Origin: Mesobacillus jeotgali
GTDB lineage: Bacteria; Bacillota; Bacilli; Bacillales; Cytobacillaceae
Assembly (NCBI RefSeq): GCF_002874535.1
Contig: NZ_CP025025.1
Span: 775,839-839,838 of the forward strand
DNA: 64,000 bases
Direction: 5' to 3'
Each line of letters opens with the position of its first letter. Position 1 is the stretch's first letter. The notes under the pieces are model-generated. The model did no database searches. It saw only the letters and a program-made list of their open reading frames with translations, and was not told the DNA's origin. The position numbers were made by a program, and so were the translations under genes. Positions 16,913 to 25,470 of this stretch are shown here, piece by piece.

Positions 16913-19291
16913 TTATTTTTCAAAAATGCTGTTGGAAAGAAGTCGGAACAGATAGTCTGTATGGTCGCGGAAGCCTGCTTCAAGACCAATAAGCGTTACG
17001 TCCTTATCCTGCTCTTTCACGATTACCGCCTTGCCCTGGGCAACCGTATTGTTTTTCCAATGGCCTGCTACAAAGAAGTCGGGATTGTCGTCAAATGTTG
17101 CAGATACCTTGTCGTTCTCGGTGTTTTCATACCAGACAGGGCGGTAAACAAAACCGATATCATCCTCGCCATATCCTCCTGTCACACCTTCACCGCTGTA
17201 ATCGATCTTTGCAATGCCGTTGCTGCTGTAGCCTGCGACGACAATTTTATCATCGGTAAGTCCCAATGTCTTTGTCGCGATAGATGCACTTGCCCCGACT
17301 GCGATATACTTACCGTCACCCTGCAAAAATTCCTCAACATTCGCCTTGAAGCTGTCAAATTGTTCTGGACTCGTGAAGCCGAACTCCTTGTTTCCTTCAC
17401 GCGACTGGCTTTTTGCAATCAATCCTTCGGTCCCACTGTATACAAAAACATCAAAGCCAGAAAGACCATTTTCAGCCACTTCTACAGGAGTCACTTCCGT
17501 CACGTTGAATCCCAGACGTTTCAGCGCCAGTTTGGTTCCTGAATGAGACTGAGCCTTGTTCATGCCGCCATCCTTCAAGATCGCAACCTTCATATCACTG
17601 ACCTCAACTGCATCAGCCGGAACCTTCGCCGATTCAATGTGCAGTCCGGATTGTTTTACCGCGGCTGATATTACGTTCGCCGCTGCTTCTGTGTAAAAAT
17701 TGCCTTCCTGATCGCGCTTAACTTGGACTCCTTGTTGAAGGAGTGTATTCACTAGGTTAACAGCTTTCACTGAACTATTCGGGATCAGGAATGGACCTTT
17801 GCCGCTGACAGAGCCTAGTTCCTGAATCTGATTTACTTTTGCAGCTGTTACAGCAAACTCGCTTTGAACCGCAATAGCCTCAAAGCCCCAGAGCTCTGGC
17901 AGACTCCATGCTGAGATATCATACATAGCATCAACGTCTTCAGTGATGTCCTCGCCATCCCACAGCATTGTATTGGCAAGGCCGGCTTTTGCCTGATCCA
18001 TTTTTACGATATATGTACCTTTAGGATAAGACTTGCCTTCAGCTGTGAAGTCCTTGGAAGCCTGGACGACTTCAATATCATTTTTCTGCAGATGATTGAC
18101 TGCCTTTTGTGTCACGGTTGGATCTTCAGGATCAACAGGAAGCACATAAGCAGTCGGGAAGAAGCCTTCTTCATGGAATGGGTGGTCAAAATTGATGCCG
18201 CGCTTGAACATCTCGATTTGGTCTTTGATCATTTCCTGCTTGTTATCTGTAGCATTTTTCAATGCGCCCATGATGGCGTCATACATCCAGCGAACGCCGT
18301 CCAGATCATTCGTTGGCGCTTCAAGCGTATGGCCGTATGCTCCGTGGTACATTGCATACATTGGCGTGAAGATCGGCGGATAATCATCCCAGCCTTCCGC
18401 GTCATCGCGCTGAGGAATGTAGGTTCCTTCCATTGACTGATAGAGACTGCCGGTAAAGCTTCCCTTGTTGGACATGATTTCGGTTTCCATCGCTTCTGCC
18501 TGGTCCATTGCCCACTTTTCATAAAGGTCATATTCATAATTGGGGTTGTGAGGAACCGTACAAGGTTCAATAAGACCCTGCTTGTTTGGTGCATAATTTT
18601 TTACATAGCCATGTGTATCAAGGAAGACCATCGGATTCCATTCCTTGATTAGGGCAACAGTTTCCTGGGTTTCCGGCTGTGACTGGGTGATGAAGTCACG
18701 GTTCAGATCGATTCCTTCACCGTTGAAACGTGTAGCATCAATACGTCCGTCAGGATTCTGGACAACATTGAAGATCAAGATATTATTTTCCAAAATTTCC
18801 TTCGTTGTGTCGTCATTCTCAAGTGCAAAGCGCTCGATCAGCTGCATGACCGCGTCACTGCCGATAAACTCAGTACCGTGGATGGAGCCATTGATCATGA
18901 TTGGCACCTTGAAGTCAGGGTTATTTTCAATCCAGTCCTGTGCTTTTTCAGGGTTTTTGAACATTTGTTTTCTTAAAGCCTGAATCTTGCCGAACTTGCC
19001 TTGAGAGTCAGGCGAGGCAATCGTAACGACATATAGGGGCTGGCCTGTTGATGATTGACCCTTTACTTCAACCTTCACACGATTGGATTGCTTCTCGATT
19101 TGAGCAAGCTTGTCGCCGATTTCCGAGAATTTCATAAAATCATAGTTTTCGCTATTGAATAAGCTGCCATCCTTCTCTTCGTATGCATTTACATAGCTCC
19201 ACTTTAAAGACTCAGCGAGCGCCGGAGTCCATGGTGAAGATGCCAGCAAACTTGCAGCTACTGCACCAGAGATAATTTTTTTATGCTTCAT
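16913..19291 (-). CDS. Secreted M14 zinc carboxypeptidase
   Basis: A 792-residue exported protein with a signal peptide ending near residue 27 (PALAES). The M14 domain keeps its catalytic set: H138 and E141 in the IHGTEF motif, H227 in DTHG and the likely catalytic E324 in TLEAP. The C-terminal 450 residues contain a ThuA or class-I amidotransferase-like region (KVAILKDGG, DVFVYSGTEGL) and a beta-rich end. Its likely role is trimming of extracellular peptides. The ribosome-binding site is CGGAGG; a long inverted repeat overlaps it (separate entry). Confidence 0.88.
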   Translation of the reverse strand: MKHKKIISGAVAASLLASSPWTPALAESLKWSYVNAYEEKDGSLFNSENYDFMKFSEIGDKLAQIEKQSNRVKVEVKGQSSTGQPLYVVTIASPDSQGKFGKIQALRKQMFKNPEKAQDWIENNPDFKVPIMINGSIHGTEFIGSDAVMQLIERFALENDDTTKEILENNILIFNVVQNPDGRIDATRFNGEGIDLNRDFITQSQPETQETVALIKEWNPMVFLDTHGYVKNYAPNKQGLIEPCTVPHNPNYEYDLYEKWAMDQAEAMETEIMSNKGSFTGSLYQSMEGTYIPQRDDAEGWDDYPPIFTPMYAMYHGAYGHTLEAPTNDLDGVRWMYDAIMGALKNATDNKQEMIKDQIEMFKRGINFDHPFHEEGFFPTAYVLPVDPEDPTVTQKAVNHLQKNDIEVVQASKDFTAEGKSYPKGTYIVKMDQAKAGLANTMLWDGEDITEDVDAMYDISAWSLPELWGFEAIAVQSEFAVTAAKVNQIQELGSVSGKGPFLIPNSSVKAVNLVNTLLQQGVQVKRDQEGNFYTEAAANVISAAVKQSGLHIESAKVPADAVEVSDMKVAILKDGGMNKAQSHSGTKLALKRLGFNVTEVTPVEVAENGLSGFDVFVYSGTEGLIAKSQSREGNKEFGFTSPEQFDSFKANVEEFLQGDGKYIAVGASASIATKTLGLTDDKIVVAGYSSNGIAKIDYSGEGVTGGYGEDDIGFVYRPVWYENTENDKVSATFDDNPDFFVAGHWKNNTVAQGKAVIVKEQDKDVTLIGLEAGFRDHTDYLFRLLSNSIFEK

Positions 19292-19303
19292 TTATGTATT
19301 CCT

Positions 19304-19356
19304 CCGAAATAATATTTTGTATATTTATACATAATAATTATTAAATATTATTTCGG
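19304..19356 (-). promoter_or_regulatory. 5' UTR inverted repeat overlapping the ribosome-binding site
   Basis: CCGAAATAATATT (19304-19316) and AATATTATTTCGG (19344-19356) are a perfect 13-bp inverted repeat with a 27-nt loop. In the M14 transcript the 3' arm ends inside CGGAGG, the ribosome-binding site, so folding would hide part of it. It could regulate translation or stabilise the messenger. Confidence 0.6.
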
Positions 19357-19485
19357 CAATCGTACAAAACTCCTAAATATTTGTCTCGGCATCATAACCC
19401 TTGATTTTGCTTGGTTTTTTACGTAATTGGGAAATAAATCAGAATGAGGATATAGGAAGATAGTCACCAGGCAGAGGCAAAATTA

Positions 19486-19510
19486 AAAACAGGGCGGGTG
19501 GCCCTGTTTT
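19486..19510. terminator. Terminator of the DUF948 gene
   Basis: AAAACAGGGC and GCCCTGTTTT form a 10-bp stem with T-runs in both directions. It overlaps the final codon of the DUF948 gene. Confidence 0.7.
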
Positions 19511-19877
19511 ATTGTGGCTGCATTGTTCGGTTGTGACGCTTGCGGTTCCACTGTCTCGCTTTATACTTCTGTTCAAGTTCAGCGACAGGTTTTGCAGCAA
19601 GTGCGTTCTTAAATTCAACTGGTGTCTGCTTTACTGAAAAAACAACAGTATTGACAGCTTTCTTTTTCTTCTCAAAATCAGTCATCAGCTTCTGTTGCTT
19701 AAACTTGAGTGAATCGGTTTCTTCTTTTATGGCATTCGTTTTGTTCTGTACCCGGGTTGCGGTCTCTTGAAGACTATCAATCGTAGGCTTGGCATCTTTA
19801 TATGTTTTATAAACAACATACCCAAGATAACCGAGGGCTGCCACGATAACAGCGATACTTATATAAACAATGATCAT
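19509..19877 (-). CDS. DUF948-family membrane-anchored protein
   Basis: A 122-residue protein with one N-terminal membrane segment (MIIVYISIAVIVAALGYLGYVVY) followed by a charged coiled coil (QNKTNAIKEETDSLKFKQQKL). This is the layout of DUF948 proteins such as B. subtilis YtxG, found in general-stress operons. The C-terminus is basic (KARQWNRKRHNR). It stands alone here, with GGGAGGC as ribosome-binding site. The function is unknown. Confidence 0.75.
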   Translation of the reverse strand: MIIVYISIAVIVAALGYLGYVVYKTYKDAKPTIDSLQETATRVQNKTNAIKEETDSLKFKQQKLMTDFEKKKKAVNTVVFSVKQTPVEFKNALAAKPVAELEQKYKARQWNRKRHNRTMQPQ

Positions 19878-19987
19878 AAAGCTTGCCTCCCTTTACATTA
19901 GTTCCATTACAAATACAATACCCAATTTAAGCTTGAACATAACTGCAATTCCGAAGAAAGGCGGAAATTGTTAATTTTGAAGTATTT

Positions 19988-20060
19988 GTGAAATGATGCA
20001 CATACTTATTCTAAAGTGTGACGAACTTCACAAACAGGAGACTTAAATCACAATACAATT
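19988..20060 (+). promoter_or_regulatory. Fnr-dependent class II promoter of nirB
   Basis: TGTGACGAACTTCACA (20018-20033) fits the Fnr consensus TGTGA-N6-TCACA exactly. A -10 hexamer TACAAT lies at 20055-20060; a start near 20067 puts the Fnr site at -41.5, the class II position. There is no -35 match, as expected for an activated promoter. A second, weaker site TGTGAAATGATGCACA (19988-20003) lies 30 bp upstream. Confidence 0.82.
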
Positions 20061-20123
20061 TAAACATAGAGGAAATATCATTAATGAAAACTCCGCATTC
20101 GAAATTATAGGAGGACAAACGAG

Positions 20124-22547
20124 ATGAAAAAGAAACTAGTCATGATAGGAAACGGAATGGCAGGAGTAAGGACGATTGAAGAATTACTTAAACTTCAGCC
20201 AGATGGATATGAGATCACTATTTTTGGGGATGAGCCGCATCCAAACTACAATAGAATTATGTTATCTACAGTCCTTCAAGGAGATAAGTCAATCGAAGAC
20301 ATCATCATGAATGACTGGGAGTGGTATAAGAGTAATGGCATCCAGCTTTATACAGGGGAAGCGGTAGTCGAGATAGACAAGCAGAAGAATCAGGTAATAT
20401 CCGACCAGGGACGTGTGGTAGATTATGATGAGTTGATCATCGCTACAGGCTCCAGCTCGTTTATTCTTCCGGTGCCCGGATCAGATAAAAAAGGAGTAGT
20501 CGGGTTTCGTGACATCCATGATTGTGAAATGATGATCAAAGATTCCGAGCAATATAAAAAGGCCGCTGTAATTGGCGGAGGGCTGCTAGGCCTGGAAGCT
20601 GCGAGAGGCTTGCTGAATTTGGGGATGGAAGTCGATGTTATCCATTTGATGCCGCATCTGATGGAAAGACAGCTTGATGAAACAGCTTCAGGAATGCTGA
20701 GAAAAGAGCTGGAAAACCAGGGCATGAATTTCTTGCTTGAAAAACAGACTGTGGAAATTTCAGGTGAGGAAAGGGTAACAGGACTTAGATTCTCAGACGG
20801 TTCCGAAATCGAGGCCGACCTTGTCGTGATGGCTGTCGGCATCCGACCTAATGTCCAGCTGGCCAAAGATAGCGGCATTTATGTCAACAGAGGGATAGTC
20901 GTCAATGATTATCTGGAGACAGATGTGCCGAATATATATGCCGTTGGGGAATGTGCTGAACATAGAGAAATCGTCTATGGCCTTGTCGCACCGTTGTATG
21001 AACAGGGTAAAGTACTTGCCGCCAACCTAGCAGGAATCCCAACGAACCCATATGAAGGCACGATTTGCGGAACCCAGCTGAAGGTATCAGGCTGTGACTT
21101 GTTCTCTGCAGGGGAGATTGGTGATGACGAAGGAACGAAATCAATCAAGGTCCACAATGAATTTGATGGTATCTATAAGAAAATTGTCATTCGTGACAAT
21201 AGGATTGCCGGGATCGTGCTTTATGGTGACACCAAGGACAGCAATCGCCTGTTCAGGATGCTGACGAAAAGAGAAGACATCAGCGGCATGACAAGCGTCT
21301 CGATCCTAGAAACAAGTGGCTGCTGCGGCGGTGGAGAAGCAGGCGATGTAGCGGCGATGGCTGATGACGAGCTTGTCTGCGGCTGTAATGGTGTCACAAA
21401 AGGAACGATTGTCGACGCAATCCGTACAAATGAGTTGACTACTGTTGATGAAGTTGGTGGCTGCACGAACGCTGGCCGTTCATGCGGAAGATGTAAATCA
21501 CTCATATCCGACATCCTCGCGTACACGCTTGGCGACCAATATGATACTTCGGCTAAAAAAGCAGGAATCTGCGGCTGCACAACTTTAAGCAAAGATGAAA
21601 TTGTTGCCGAAATCAGGTCAAAAGGTCTTACGAATGTCAGGGAAGTCATGAATGTGCTCGGCTGGTCCCAAGAGGAAGGATGTTCGAAATGCCGTCCGGC
21701 AATCAACTACTACCTTGGTATGATAAATTTTGAAGGCTATAAGGATGAACGTGATTCAAGGCTGGTTAACGAGAAAATGCATGCCAACATCCAGAAAGAT
21801 GGAACATATTCAGTTGTGCCTAGAATGTATGGCGGCGTGACGACTGCGGCAGACTTGAAGAAAATTGCAGAAGTTGCCGAGAAGTACGACGTGCCTTTGG
21901 TAAAACTGACGGGGGGACAGAGGATTGGCCTATTTGGTGTCAACAAAGAGGACCTTCCTGCAATGTGGGAAGACCTGGGGATGCCTTCTGGATATGCGTA
22001 CGGGAAGACACTGCGTACTGTAAAAACCTGCGTTGGTGAAAAGTTCTGCCGTTTTGGCACACAGGATTCAATGGGACTTGGAATTGAGCTCGAGAAAAAG
22101 TTTGAGCGCCTTGATACACCGCATAAGGTCAAGATGGGAGTTTCTGCTTGCCCAAGGAACTGTGCGGAATCCGGAATTAAAGACATTGGCTTTGTCGGAG
22201 TCGATGGCGGCTGGGAAATCTATATCGGCGGAAATGGCGGAACAGACCTGCGTGCTGCCGATTTGCTTGATACCGTTAAGACAAAAGAAGAGGCATTAGA
22301 AATTACAGGAGCATATCTCCAATACTACCGTGAAACAGCTGCATATCTTGAAAGGACAGCACCTTGGCTTGAAAGAATGGGACTTGAACATGTCAAGGAA
22401 GTCCTCGCCGATGAGAATATGAGAAAGCAGTTAAACGATAGGCTGGACAAGACTTTGGAACGATATAACGAGCCATGGCAGGAAGCGATTTCTGATAACG
22501 GAATTAAAGAAAAGTACTATCAAGTACGCAAAGTTACGGTTGAATAG
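20124..22547 (+). CDS. nirB: NAD(P)H nitrite reductase, large subunit
   Basis: An 807-residue protein matching B. subtilis NasD/NirB (805 residues). It has an N-terminal FAD/NADH oxidoreductase part (IGNGMAGVRT; a second nucleotide site AVIGGGLLGLEAA), then two BFD-like [2Fe-2S] modules (VCGCNGV with CGRC, and ICGCTTL with CSKC), and a C-terminal sulfite/nitrite reductase half. The siroheme-4Fe4S cysteines lie in TCVGEKFCRFG and SACPRNCAES. It reduces nitrite to ammonia in the cytoplasm. The ribosome-binding site is AGGAGGAC. It forms an operon with nirD, and the Fnr promoter suggests a role in anaerobic nitrite removal as well as assimilation. Confidence 0.95.
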   Translation: MKKKLVMIGNGMAGVRTIEELLKLQPDGYEITIFGDEPHPNYNRIMLSTVLQGDKSIEDIIMNDWEWYKSNGIQLYTGEAVVEIDKQKNQVISDQGRVVDYDELIIATGSSSFILPVPGSDKKGVVGFRDIHDCEMMIKDSEQYKKAAVIGGGLLGLEAARGLLNLGMEVDVIHLMPHLMERQLDETASGMLRKELENQGMNFLLEKQTVEISGEERVTGLRFSDGSEIEADLVVMAVGIRPNVQLAKDSGIYVNRGIVVNDYLETDVPNIYAVGECAEHREIVYGLVAPLYEQGKVLAANLAGIPTNPYEGTICGTQLKVSGCDLFSAGEIGDDEGTKSIKVHNEFDGIYKKIVIRDNRIAGIVLYGDTKDSNRLFRMLTKREDISGMTSVSILETSGCCGGGEAGDVAAMADDELVCGCNGVTKGTIVDAIRTNELTTVDEVGGCTNAGRSCGRCKSLISDILAYTLGDQYDTSAKKAGICGCTTLSKDEIVAEIRSKGLTNVREVMNVLGWSQEEGCSKCRPAINYYLGMINFEGYKDERDSRLVNEKMHANIQKDGTYSVVPRMYGGVTTAADLKKIAEVAEKYDVPLVKLTGGQRIGLFGVNKEDLPAMWEDLGMPSGYAYGKTLRTVKTCVGEKFCRFGTQDSMGLGIELEKKFERLDTPHKVKMGVSACPRNCAESGIKDIGFVGVDGGWEIYIGGNGGTDLRAADLLDTVKTKEEALEITGAYLQYYRETAAYLERTAPWLERMGLEHVKEVLADENMRKQLNDRLDKTLERYNEPWQEAISDNGIKEKYYQVRKVTVE

Positions 22548-22555
22548 GAGGATGG

Positions 22556-22882
22556 ATGATGATGCAGGAAACAATGGTTAGAGTCAAGCTTGCGGATTAT
22601 GATTCCCTGCCTGTGGGGGCAGGGCAGGCAGTTACAGTAAATGGCGAGAATATCGTCTTGTTCCGGATATCCAATGGAGAGGTCAAAGCGGTTGAAAACC
22701 GCAGTCCACACAGAAAAGGCGGTACACTTGCTGATGCACTCGTAAGCGGGAAGTTTATCTACTGTCCAGTCTACGACCTGAAGATATCCCTGGAAGACGG
22801 GAAAGTTCAGGCTCCGGATACAGGCGAAGTAAAAACGTATCATGTTGAAGTAATCGAAAATGAAGTGTATATAACAATATGA
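22556..22882 (+). CDS. nirD: Nitrite reductase small subunit, Rieske-fold without full ligand set
   Basis: A 108-residue partner of NirB, 8 nt downstream. Three consecutive ATG codons follow AGGAGG; the exact start among 22556, 22559 and 22562 is undecided. The Rieske fold is recognisable, but the usual C-x-H and C-x-x-H ligands appear as S-P-H (NRSPHRKGG) and C-P-V-Y (YCPVYD). One ligand of each pair is therefore missing and a [2Fe-2S] cluster is unlikely, as in NirD proteins of enteric bacteria. Confidence 0.9.
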   Translation: MMMQETMVRVKLADYDSLPVGAGQAVTVNGENIVLFRISNGEVKAVENRSPHRKGGTLADALVSGKFIYCPVYDLKISLEDGKVQAPDTGEVKTYHVEVIENEVYITI

Positions 22883-22913
22883 CCTAAGAGGGGGAACCTC
22901 TCTCTAAATGAAA

Positions 22914-23012
22914 GGCAGAAGCGCCTTGAGCTGCTCAAAGCTAACGCTTCTCGCAAGATACTCGAAGAGGCAACCTCAAGGATTAAAACTGGCTAGGCGC
23001 TGGAACTGGACA
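22914..23012. repeat. Degenerate dispersed Bacillus-type repeat, GAAGCGCCTTG ... CTAGGCGCTGGAACT
   Basis: The left end AGAAGCGCCTTGAG and right end GGCTAGGCGCTGGAACTGGA resemble the ends of an intergenic repeat that I know from many Bacillaceae genomes; the inverted core AGCGCCT (22920-22926) / AGGCGCT (22995-23001) is perfect. It lies between nirD and the cobA-hemD gene. The interior is degenerate. No coding capacity. Confidence 0.5.
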
Positions 23013-23068
23013 CTAATCTAATTGTGAAAAGTTTATACTTTATACAGCAGTGAAAGGGCGGGAACACA

Positions 23069-24529
23069 ATGGAAAAAGGAAGAGCATTTTTAGTCGGAGC
23101 CGGACCTGGAGACGTCCAGTTGATAACAGTTAAGGGGATGGAAGCAATCAAAAAGGCAGAGGTCATTCTATATGACCGCCTTGCCAATCCGAAATTGCTG
23201 GATTATGCTCCTTCAGATTGCGAACTGATCTACTGCGGCAAGCTGCCTGACCGGCACGTCCTTCGCCAGGAAATGATCAACGACCTTCTGGTTGAAAAAG
23301 TGCTTGAAGGAAAAATCGTTGTCCGCCTCAAGGGCGGCGATCCTGGAGTGTTTGGGCGGGTAGGCGAAGAAGCAGCTGCCCTGGCTGAAAATGGACTTTC
23401 CTTTGAAATTGTTCCGGGAATCACTTCGGGAATATCTGCGCCACTTTATGCAGGAATCCCCGTTACACACCGCGAATTTGGCGAATCCTTCGCGGTTGTG
23501 ACAGCCCATGACAAATCTGAAAATGGCCAGCCAAAACTGGACTGGAAGGGACTTGCCACCGGTATTGACACCATTGCTTTTTACATGGGTATTTCAAATC
23601 TTCCTTATATCAGTGAAAGTTTGATCAAGAATGGAAAGTCACCAAATACCCCGGTCATCCTCATCCAATGGGGAACTTTCTCCCGGCAGCAGACTTTGGA
23701 GGGAACTCTGTCCAATATTGCCGCCAAAGCGAAGGAGATTAATTTTACCAACCCTGCCATTACCCTTGTTGGCGATATCGTATCACTTAGGGAAAAGTTG
23801 AATTGGTTTGAAAAAAAGCCGCTGTTTGGCAAACAAATTTTACTGACCCGAACGGGTACTGATGAAAGTGAACTAGCCAAAGAGTTGATGGATCAAGGAG
23901 CAGACGTGATTGAGTTTCCAAAGTGGAAAAAGGTTACTATACCTGTAGACAAGGTGGTAGTTAAGAGAATATCAGAATACGAACAGATTCTTTTTACATC
24001 TCCTGAAAGTGTCAGTGAATTCTTTGAAATCATATTCACTGAAGGAATCGATATCAGAAAGGTGAAAGCAGACTTTTACGGCTGTTCAACAAAGTCTGTT
24101 AAAGCATTGAATGAAAAAGGCTTTATTGGGGAATTGGAAGGGGAAATGCCGCTAACTGGCAAGTTGTTAGTTGTAGGTGACAGCGATTTTTCACAGGAGT
24201 ATTCCCATGCTGAAATGTTCATAACGTCCAAGAAAGTCATCGACGAACAATTCACACCGATTTTTAAAAGGGTTCTAGAGGAAGCTTCTATTAATACAAT
24301 CGTTCTGCCAAGCAGCAAATCTGTAAAAACAATTATTGAAGAAGGGATACTGAAGGAGATCATTCCGCAGCAGCTCCTGAAAACATCAAAGGTTGTTTGC
24401 ATGGGAGTTAGGACAGCAGAAACTGTAGTGAAATTTGGTGTATATCCGAATGAGGTTTTAGAAGCACCAAATAAAACCGCCGTGATCGATTGTTTGGCCA
24501 GAAAAGAATCTGAACTGGCATTCGTGTAA
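23069..24529 (+). CDS. nasF: Uroporphyrinogen-III C-methyltransferase fused to HemD-like domain
   Basis: A 486-residue two-domain protein, close in length to B. subtilis NasF (483). Residues 1 to about 245 form SUMT/CobA, with the SAM motifs VGAGPGD, VRLKGGDPGVFGR and GITSG. The remainder resembles uroporphyrinogen-III synthase (LLTRTGTDESELAKEL, QILFTSPESVSEFF). It methylates uroporphyrinogen III to precorrin-2, the first step toward the siroheme needed by NirB. Whether the HemD-like half is active cannot be told from sequence; it is weakly conserved. The start follows AAAGGGCGGG. sirB and sirC follow, giving the complete three-step siroheme pathway. Confidence 0.9.
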   Translation: MEKGRAFLVGAGPGDVQLITVKGMEAIKKAEVILYDRLANPKLLDYAPSDCELIYCGKLPDRHVLRQEMINDLLVEKVLEGKIVVRLKGGDPGVFGRVGEEAAALAENGLSFEIVPGITSGISAPLYAGIPVTHREFGESFAVVTAHDKSENGQPKLDWKGLATGIDTIAFYMGISNLPYISESLIKNGKSPNTPVILIQWGTFSRQQTLEGTLSNIAAKAKEINFTNPAITLVGDIVSLREKLNWFEKKPLFGKQILLTRTGTDESELAKELMDQGADVIEFPKWKKVTIPVDKVVVKRISEYEQILFTSPESVSEFFEIIFTEGIDIRKVKADFYGCSTKSVKALNEKGFIGELEGEMPLTGKLLVVGDSDFSQEYSHAEMFITSKKVIDEQFTPIFKRVLEEASINTIVLPSSKSVKTIIEEGILKEIIPQQLLKTSKVVCMGVRTAETVVKFGVYPNEVLEAPNKTAVIDCLARKESELAFV

Positions 24530-24557
24530 TGGATTTGTTTTTAAAGGAGAGAAAGAT

Positions 24558-25298
24558 ATGGAAGCAACGGTATTCATCAGCCATGGCAGTAGAAGTGAGC
24601 AAGGAAACAAGGTCTTTGTGTCGTTCATCGAGAAGGTGATTTCGACAGGGGAGGGTACGAATGCTGCCTATGGATTCCTTGAAAATGCCCGACCAACTAT
24701 TTTCGAAGCGGTCGAAACATGTATTTTAAATGGAGCTTCATCAGTAACCGTCGTTCCGGTATTGCTGCTTCCGGGCATCCATGCAAATGTGGATATACCA
24801 GAGGAGCTGGAAAGGATTAAACAAAAGTATCCGGAAATAGAGATATTCTATGGCCAGCCGCTTGGTGTGAATGAAACTATATTGGAAATCGTCCTGGACC
24901 GTCTGAAGGAAAAAGGCTTTTCAGGTATGAAGTCAGAGACCATCCTGCTCGTCGGGCATGGCAGCAGAGACCCCCTGGCTGAGGCAGAATTTGAGAAGCT
25001 GGCAGGGCGGGTTCGGGAGGCAGTACAATCCAAAGTTGATACTGGGTATATAACGACTCAGCCTTTTTATGGAGAAAAGCTAATGGGAAGCGAGGTTCAC
25101 AAGAAGGTGTACGTTCTGCCATTCTTGCTTTATACTGGCGGCTTTACTGTTAAAATGGAAGAAACAATAAATAGTATTTTGGTTCAAAATCAGGAAAGAG
25201 AGATTGTCCTGTGCGAACCAGTCGGCTTCGATGACCGTCTTGGTGAGCTGCTTCTGCAAAGAGTTGATGAAGCAAGTTTTAAAAAAAGTCTTCGCTAA
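24558..25298 (+). CDS. sirB: Sirohydrochlorin ferrochelatase
   Basis: A 246-residue protein with two tandem CbiX-type chelatase halves. The catalytic histidines appear in FISHGSRSEQGN (near residue 9) and VLLLPGIHANVD; the second half begins with LLVGHGSRDPLAE. It inserts Fe2+ into sirohydrochlorin to make siroheme. The ribosome-binding site is AAAGGAGAG, 28 nt after nasF. The repeat array at 25.3 kb separates it from sirC. Some members of this family use cobalt, but the siroheme context favours iron. Confidence 0.9.
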   Translation: MEATVFISHGSRSEQGNKVFVSFIEKVISTGEGTNAAYGFLENARPTIFEAVETCILNGASSVTVVPVLLLPGIHANVDIPEELERIKQKYPEIEIFYGQPLGVNETILEIVLDRLKEKGFSGMKSETILLVGHGSRDPLAEAEFEKLAGRVREAVQSKVDTGYITTQPFYGEKLMGSEVHKKVYVLPFLLYTGGFTVKMEETINSILVQNQEREIVLCEPVGFDDRLGELLLQRVDEASFKKSLR

Positions 25299-25312
25299 TG
25301 GAATTGTGAAAA

Positions 25313-25435
25313 TCGCCAATAAAGTTGTGAAAACCGCCAATAAATTTTTATTTTCGCCAATAAAGTTGTGAAAACCGCCAATAAATTTTTATTTTCGCCA
25401 ATAAAACTGTTAACTCCGCCAATAAAATAAAATTC
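25313..25435 (+). repeat. Intergenic array of 20-21 bp units, CGCCAATAAA type
   Basis: Six copies of CGCCAATAAA separated by AT-rich halves of two main kinds (GTTGTGAAAAC and TTTTTATTTT); core-to-core spacing is 20 or 21 bp. Two adjacent units (about 42 bp) are duplicated almost exactly. The array sits inside the siroheme operon between sirB and sirC. A weaker relative, GCCGATAAAT, follows at 25446. Confidence 0.85.
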
Positions 25436-25470
25436 GCAATCAACATTGCCGATAAATGGAGAGTGAAAGC

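Noticed and set aside
16898..17542. Plus-strand frame of 214 codons with many Cys
   Set aside because: Antisense to the M14 peptidase gene, no plausible start signal and no recognisable domain.
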